A stretch of 33,382 bases of DNA, taken from contig JACQUA010000038.1 of the NCBI GenBank assembly GCA_016210565.1, positions 1 through 33,382 of the forward strand, given 5' to 3'. Position 1 is the first letter of the stretch, and each line of letters begins with the position of its first letter. The position numbers and the translations under genes were made by a program. Positions 28,865 to 33,382 of this stretch are shown here, in pieces. Source of the stretch: Chloroflexota bacterium (GTDB lineage Bacteria > Chloroflexota > Dehalococcoidia > JACQUA01). Below the pieces are notes generated by a model, which saw only the letters and a program-made list of their open reading frames with translations, ran no database searches and was not told where the DNA came from.

Positions 28865-31800
28865 ATGTCGGAAAAATTGAAAAGTTTCAGAATAGAGCCG
28901 GTGGTCCTGGCCTGGTTCTTCTTTTCGGGGATGGCGGCCTTGATTTACCAGGTAATATGGGCCAGGGAATTAGAGCTGGTTTTCGGCAGCACCCTGTATG
29001 CCGTCAGCACCATCCTTTCGGTCTTTATGGCCGGCCTGGCGCTGGGGAGCATCATCTTTGGAAAGATCGCCGACAGGCAGGGCGCGCCCTTGCGGATGTA
29101 CGGGCTGATCGAGTTGGGAATCGGGATATATGCCTTGCTCACGCCGCTGGCTTTCAAATTACTCGCGGTAATCCAGCAGAGTCTCCCGGATTTCCTTCGA
29201 GGGAGCAGCGCCGGCTTCAATCCGTTCAGTTTCATTTTCAGTTTCGTGATACTGATCATCCCCACCACTTTCATGGGGGGCACTCTGCCGATCCTCTCCA
29301 AAACGATCGTCAGAAACTATCAGGAGCTGGGAGCCAAGGTAAGCACCCTGTATTTCATTAATACCCTGGGCGCCGCGTTCGGGGCCTTTCTGGCGGGTTT
29401 TGTGCTCATCGGGGCTTCGGGGATGATGGCGGCAACATTTGTTGCCGCTTTTGTCAATGTGGCGGTGGGAGCCAGCGCCATGTGGGTGCAGAGGCTCGTC
29501 AGGCCGGCTGAAGGGCCGGCTTCCGGGCTCTCTGCCGCGGAGTCGACCGCGGCGCCGGGACACAACAGCATCTCGAAGCCAATGGCCCTGACGCTGCTGA
29601 TCGGGTACGGCTTCGCCGGATTCGCTGCCCTGGGGCTGGAAGTCCTCTGGACCCGGGTCCTGGCGCTGGTCATCGGCAGTTCTGTATACGCCTTCAGCCT
29701 CATGCTGGTGGCCATCCTGATGGGGATAGCGGTAGGTAGTTTGATCGGGGTGCGCGTGGTCGACAGAGCGAGAAACCTGTGGCTCTGGTTTGCCGCGATA
29801 GAGATCGCTCTGGGTATCGCGGTAGTGTTGATTACCCCGATTCTGGGCGAGGCCCAGCTCTTCTTCTTTGACATCTTCTTGAACTACCAGGAATCCTATA
29901 ACCTTCTTCTCTTTGTGGAGTTTGCGGTCATCTTCCTGATACTCATGGTGCCGACCACCATGATGGGACTGGCTTTCCCGGTGGCCAGCAAGATCTATGC
30001 CAGGGATCTCAAGCACCTGGCGGCACATGTTGGGGACATCTATGCGTCCAACACCATCGGCGCCATTGTTGGCCCCCTGGCGGTCAGCTTCTTGCTGATT
30101 CCGCTGATGGGCATCCAGAAAAGCATTTTGCAACTGTCGTGGGTGTACATGGCGATCGGCGTAGCCATTATGATCGGCATCTTGCCCCGGAAGAGCGTGG
30201 CCAGGACCATCTTGCCCATCGGACTGGCTGTGGTTATCGTCGTCGTGAATTCGCTGGTTCCGGCCTGGAACAAACTGGTGGTTACCAGCGGCGTCTATTA
30301 TCAGATGGGGTCCTATTACGACCCCACGGGGAAGGCGAGTGCCCGGGAGCTGATGACCAACCGCACCTTGCTGTTCTATAAAGAAGGTCAACTGGCGACG
30401 GTGTCCGTCGCCAAAGGGAGAGGCCAAAAGGTGCTGACCATAAATGGCAAGGTGGATGCGTCAACGAGCACCGATCTGGGCACACAGTTGCTGGTGGCGC
30501 ATATGCCGCTGTTGCTGCACAAAGAGCCGAAGAAAGTCCTTGGCATCGGTCTCGGCTCCGGCATTACGCTGGGCGCCATTCTCAAACACGCTGAAGTGGA
30601 GCGGGTGGACATGGTGGAAATAGAACCGGCAGTGGTCGATGCGGCGAGGTATTTCGCGGAGGAGAACAACAATGCGCTGGAGGACCCGAGGACTAATATC
30701 ATTGTCAATGACGGAAGAAACTTCATTATCAGCACGACGGAGAAGTATGACGTCATTTCTGCTGAGCCCTCCAACCCATGGGTGAGCCACAGTTCCACCA
30801 TGTTCAGCAGAGAGGTCTTCGAGCTATACAAGAAGATCATCAATGACGACGGGGTGGTGATGCAATGGTTTCATCTTTACCGCATGGGGAATGATGACCT
30901 GCGAATGATCATCAATACTTTCGTATCGGTGTTCCCTCATACGACACTCTGGGGCAAGGCCAACAGTCCCGATATCATCCTCATTGGCGGGCTGAAGCCG
31001 CTGACGATTGATTTTGGCGAGTTCAACAAAAAGATCCAGGTCCCTGCAATAGCACGGGACCTGGCCAGGATCAACTCCGCCGATCCTTTCCAGATGCTCA
31101 ACTACTTCCTGATGGATGAGCAAAACCTTTCCCGGTACGCCGGCAGTTACCCGGTTAACACCGACGACCGCCCGCGGCTGGAATTCTCGGCGCCAAGAAA
31201 CCTGTACGCTTCGACGGTCGGCCTCAACATGGAAAGCATGAACGGATATCGTACCACCGCCGAAGGCATCCTGACCGGCGTTTCCAATCCCGTGGTGGCA
31301 GCCAAGATACAAACGGACTACCAGGCGCGGGAAAGAGCAATCCAGGCGCAGATTTACCGCGACTATGGCTACTGGGACAGAGCGGCGCGGGAATGGGAGG
31401 CCTCGCTGGCGATCAACCCGCTCTATCCGATCGCCCGGGAATCCTATTCTGAAGCCTTAGAGGCGCTGGGAGACTATGCTTGGCGGAGCGGCGATACCGC
31501 AAAAGCCTCCTATGATTTTACCAGGGCAGCCGAACTGACCCCCGAACGGGCGTCCCCGCGGGTCAACCTGGGGCTGCTGGCCCTGGCCACGGACCAGGCG
31601 CCGCTGGCCATAATCCACCTCTCGGAAGCACTGGGGAAGGATCCGTCCGATAGCTGGGTTAGCTACAATCTCGGCAACGCCTACTCTCAGATCGGAGAGA
31701 ACCAAAAGGCGTGGGAATCCTACACCAAAGCCATAGTGGCTGATCCCAGCAATGCCCAGGCCTATGCCAACCGGGGGTCTGTGACCAACCGGATGGGCCG

Positions 31801-32203
31801 GATGGAGGAGGCGCTGAACGACTACGCCATGGCCTTGAATATTTCACCGGGGTTCGCCGGCGCATTGATCGGACGGGGACTCATGTACTACGATCAGAGG
31901 AACTACGCCCAGGCCCTGATAGATTTCTCGCGGGCGGTGCGGTTGGAGCCGACGGCGAACAACTACGATTTCAAGGCGCTGGCTTTGATCGGCATCGGGC
32001 AATACGACGAGGCCTATACCGACCTGCTGAAGGCCACGCAGATTGACCCGGTTTTGCCGCTTCCCTGGTACCGGTTGGGATTCATCCACGAGAAGAAGGG
32101 CCAGCGAAGCGAGGCCCTTGCGGCCTACAGACGCTTCATCTCTCTATCCAGGGACCAGGAAATGCTGGCCGAGGCCAACGCGGCCATTGCCCGGCTCCAG
32201 TGA
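28865..32203 (+). CDS. Membrane / spermidine-synthase-like / TPR fusion protein
   Basis: A 1112-residue protein in three parts. Residues ~15-450 are a transporter-like membrane domain with an internal duplication (MAALIYQVIWARELELVFGS matched by FAALGLEVLWTRVLALVIGS ~245 residues later). Residues ~470-770 form a Rossmann methyltransferase of the spermidine-synthase fold: GIGLGSGITLGAIL from ~559 binds the nucleoside, then VDMVEIEPAVVDAARYF, NDGRNFI and DVISAEPSNPWVSH. From ~820 to the end are TPR repeats (about eight; SWVSYNLGNAYSQIGENQKA is typical). Fused MFS/spermidine-synthase proteins are common in several phyla, but the acceptor is unknown, and polyamine synthesis is unproven for them. 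ATG 28865 has no close Shine-Dalgarno. The TPR tail suggests a protein partner. Confidence 0.88.
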   Translation: MSEKLKSFRIEPVVLAWFFFSGMAALIYQVIWARELELVFGSTLYAVSTILSVFMAGLALGSIIFGKIADRQGAPLRMYGLIELGIGIYALLTPLAFKLLAVIQQSLPDFLRGSSAGFNPFSFIFSFVILIIPTTFMGGTLPILSKTIVRNYQELGAKVSTLYFINTLGAAFGAFLAGFVLIGASGMMAATFVAAFVNVAVGASAMWVQRLVRPAEGPASGLSAAESTAAPGHNSISKPMALTLLIGYGFAGFAALGLEVLWTRVLALVIGSSVYAFSLMLVAILMGIAVGSLIGVRVVDRARNLWLWFAAIEIALGIAVVLITPILGEAQLFFFDIFLNYQESYNLLLFVEFAVIFLILMVPTTMMGLAFPVASKIYARDLKHLAAHVGDIYASNTIGAIVGPLAVSFLLIPLMGIQKSILQLSWVYMAIGVAIMIGILPRKSVARTILPIGLAVVIVVVNSLVPAWNKLVVTSGVYYQMGSYYDPTGKASARELMTNRTLLFYKEGQLATVSVAKGRGQKVLTINGKVDASTSTDLGTQLLVAHMPLLLHKEPKKVLGIGLGSGITLGAILKHAEVERVDMVEIEPAVVDAARYFAEENNNALEDPRTNIIVNDGRNFIISTTEKYDVISAEPSNPWVSHSSTMFSREVFELYKKIINDDGVVMQWFHLYRMGNDDLRMIINTFVSVFPHTTLWGKANSPDIILIGGLKPLTIDFGEFNKKIQVPAIARDLARINSADPFQMLNYFLMDEQNLSRYAGSYPVNTDDRPRLEFSAPRNLYASTVGLNMESMNGYRTTAEGILTGVSNPVVAAKIQTDYQARERAIQAQIYRDYGYWDRAAREWEASLAINPLYPIARESYSEALEALGDYAWRSGDTAKASYDFTRAAELTPERASPRVNLGLLALATDQAPLAIIHLSEALGKDPSDSWVSYNLGNAYSQIGENQKAWESYTKAIVADPSNAQAYANRGSVTNRMGRMEEALNDYAMALNISPGFAGALIGRGLMYYDQRNYAQALIDFSRAVRLEPTANNYDFKALALIGIGQYDEAYTDLLKATQIDPVLPLPWYRLGFIHEKKGQRSEALAAYRRFISLSRDQEMLAEANAAIARLQ

Positions 32204-32208
32204 ACCCC

Positions 32209-32235
32209 GGTACCACAGGCCTCTGTGTCTGTGAG
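32209..32235. repeat. Family C palindrome after the fusion gene
   Basis: GGTACCACAGGCCTCTGTGT followed by CTGTGAG, a single unit starting 5 nt after the fusion-gene stop, in the 80-bp gap before the DUF89 gene. Confidence 0.65.
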
Positions 32236-32283
32236 GGCTCGCATCTGGTCGTGACAATTGAATTCGCCAGTGTCAGTTCCTAG

Positions 32284-33150
32284 GTGAAAGCCACTCTCAC
32301 CTGCCGCGCCTGCCTCGAGAAGCTCGTCGTCCAGACTGCTGAACTGGCCGCCGATGGCCCACTTCTGAGGGAACGGGCAAAAGCCGAAGGCCTGCGAGTC
32401 CTGCAAGACCGCTTTTCCCTCGAAGCGGTGACGACCGTGATCGCCAGCGAGTTCCAGCGGGTCATCCGGGAAATGACCGGTAATCCTGACCCGTTCGAGG
32501 GAAAGAAGAAAAAGGAACTGGCGGTGGCGCAAGAGGTATCAGGCAAACTCTACTCGGAGATGTGCAAAGGGCTATCCGGAGACCCGTGCCTGCCTCTCGC
32601 CAGGTGTGTAAGTTTTGCCCTCGCGGGCAACGCCATAGACTTTTTTGTTGACCCCGAGACGCTGCGGGATAACCCGCGGCAGGAGCCAGTGGATTTGGGC
32701 GCGGGGGATATTGCTGAGGTGACCCGGGCGCTGAAGCGTGCAAAAAGAGTCCTCTACCTGGCCGACAACGCCGGGGAGTGTTTTTTTGACTGGCCCCTGG
32801 TGCAGCATCTTGGCAGCACAGCGAAAACTGTATATGCAGTCAAGGGGTCACCGGTGCAGAATGACATAACACTTGGAGATCTGGAAATGGCCGGGCTCAA
32901 GTCCAGGGTGGGGAGGGTGATGACAACCGGGAACGATTTTGTGGGGCTGGACCTGGAGAGTGCTTCGAAGGAATTCCGGCGGGAATATGAGAGCGCCGAT
33001 CTGATAGTAGCCAAAGGGATGGGGTATTACGAGACGATCACGGAGCTCAGACCTGAGGGGAGGGTGTTCTTTTTCCTGAAGGCGAAGTGCCAGCCGGTAG
33101 CGGACTCCCTGGGGGTGCCCCTGAATACCTCTCTGGTAAGAATATACTGA
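32284..33150 (+). CDS. DUF89-family protein (damage-control phosphatase type)
   Basis: A 288-residue protein with DUF89 features: an N-terminal CxxC (LTCRACLEKLVVQ), a helical domain (GNPDPFEGKKKKE typical of the archaeal/bacterial subfamily), then LADNAGECFFDWPLVQHL (metal-binding Asp161 and Asn162), AVKGSPVQNDIT, TTGNDFVGLDLE and VAKGMGYYETITEL before LKAKCQPVADSLG. DUF89 proteins are metal-dependent phosphatases that hydrolyse damaged sugar or cofactor phosphates. GTG 32284 is assigned with only a weak upstream AGG; 80 nt separate it from the fusion gene, so co-transcription is possible. All expected motif residues appear intact; the substrate is unknown. Confidence 0.9.
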   Translation: MKATLTCRACLEKLVVQTAELAADGPLLRERAKAEGLRVLQDRFSLEAVTTVIASEFQRVIREMTGNPDPFEGKKKKELAVAQEVSGKLYSEMCKGLSGDPCLPLARCVSFALAGNAIDFFVDPETLRDNPRQEPVDLGAGDIAEVTRALKRAKRVLYLADNAGECFFDWPLVQHLGSTAKTVYAVKGSPVQNDITLGDLEMAGLKSRVGRVMTTGNDFVGLDLESASKEFRREYESADLIVAKGMGYYETITELRPEGRVFFFLKAKCQPVADSLGVPLNTSLVRIY

Positions 33151-33158
33151 CGAGTAGC

Positions 33159-33189
33159 TTCACCACAGAGACACCGAGCGCACGGAGGA
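33159..33189. repeat. Family D half copy
   Basis: TTCACCACAGAGACACCGAG with CGCACGGAGGA matches the left arm of the element at 3149-3252. It begins 8 nt after the DUF89 stop. The rest of the right end (33190-33382) is AT-rich in part; it contains TTTAGTTTTTCTAAA, and I see no supportable gene. Confidence 0.65.
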
Positions 33190-33382
33190 ACCCGGCTGGT
33201 TCGCAGGCTGGACCGGTCGAGCACTTGGGTGCAATTATAGGAAAGGTTGTCTCATGATAGGCTCCGGCGGGAGGAAAGGCAATAGGGCAGACCGCATATC
33301 CTCGTAATAGTTTAGTTTTTCTAAAAGGAAATATATCACTGCTCACAGATTCTGTCAAGCGGTTCTGCCTCTCCACATCGAA

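Noticed and set aside
29159..30427. A 422-codon minus-strand ORF
   Set aside because: Antisense to the SpeE-like fusion gene, with a low-complexity His/Gln/Arg-rich product typical of shadow frames.
33047..33376. A 109-codon minus-strand ORF at the right edge
   Set aside because: It overlaps the end of the DUF89 gene and a family D repeat and has no recognisable product.

Overview
The window reads as a GC-rich bacterial chromosome segment, most likely from the phylum Chloroflexota (Dehalococcoidia or a relative). This is inferred from a diverged cytochrome c maturation (Ccm) operon with a cysteine-type CcmE, the pairing of a UbiD-family protein with type 2 isopentenyl diphosphate isomerase, a membrane protein fused to a spermidine-synthase-like domain and TPRs, frequent GTG/TTG starts, and very many small palindromic intergenic repeats. 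No rRNA, tRNA, CRISPR array, integrase or intact transposase was seen. I place 29 protein genes.

Left arm (1-7000, minus strand): a metal and envelope-thiol locus. In transcription order it holds a small DUF2933-like membrane protein, a CopA-type copper P1B ATPase with two metal-binding domains, a two-helix membrane peptide, two YHS-domain proteins, prolipoprotein diacylglyceryl transferase (lgt), a glutaredoxin-like protein, a membrane protein joined to a lipoprotein-like beta domain, and a truncated secreted protein. A promoter made from a 21-bp tandem repeat (7029-7068) can drive it, and a second promoter lies before the second YHS gene.

Centre left (7200-13700, plus strand): a divergent cytochrome c maturation operon: a 39-residue CGIC micro-ORF, ccmE (heme-binding Cys instead of His), ccmF, a cysteine-rich ccmH-like gene, a CcmI-like zinc-ribbon protein, a secreted beta-domain protein with a CcmI-like tail, ccmC and ccmD. 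Several genes overlap by 4 nt. ccmA, ccmB and ccmG are not in the window.

Centre (13980-21800, minus strand): a complete dipeptide/oligopeptide ABC importer (binding lipoprotein, two permeases, two ATPases), preceded by an MFS transporter.

Right arm (22300-33150): a MacA-like lipoprotein adaptor and a MacB-like permease with no ATPase between or after them, a UbiD-family decarboxylase (minus), type 2 IPP isomerase, a 1112-residue membrane/SpeE-like/TPR fusion, and a DUF89 protein.

The most striking signal is the repeat content. Several palindromic families fill nearly every gap. One class has termini of the form GTAG...CTAC, and five different genes (glutaredoxin-like, ccmD, oppF-like, MFS, ubiD-like) use the TAG in such a terminus as their stop codon. 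Another repeat is read in frame for exactly 43 codons inside the signal-peptide region of a ccm-operon protein. Two copies of a ~250-bp composite repeat separate genes expected to work together.
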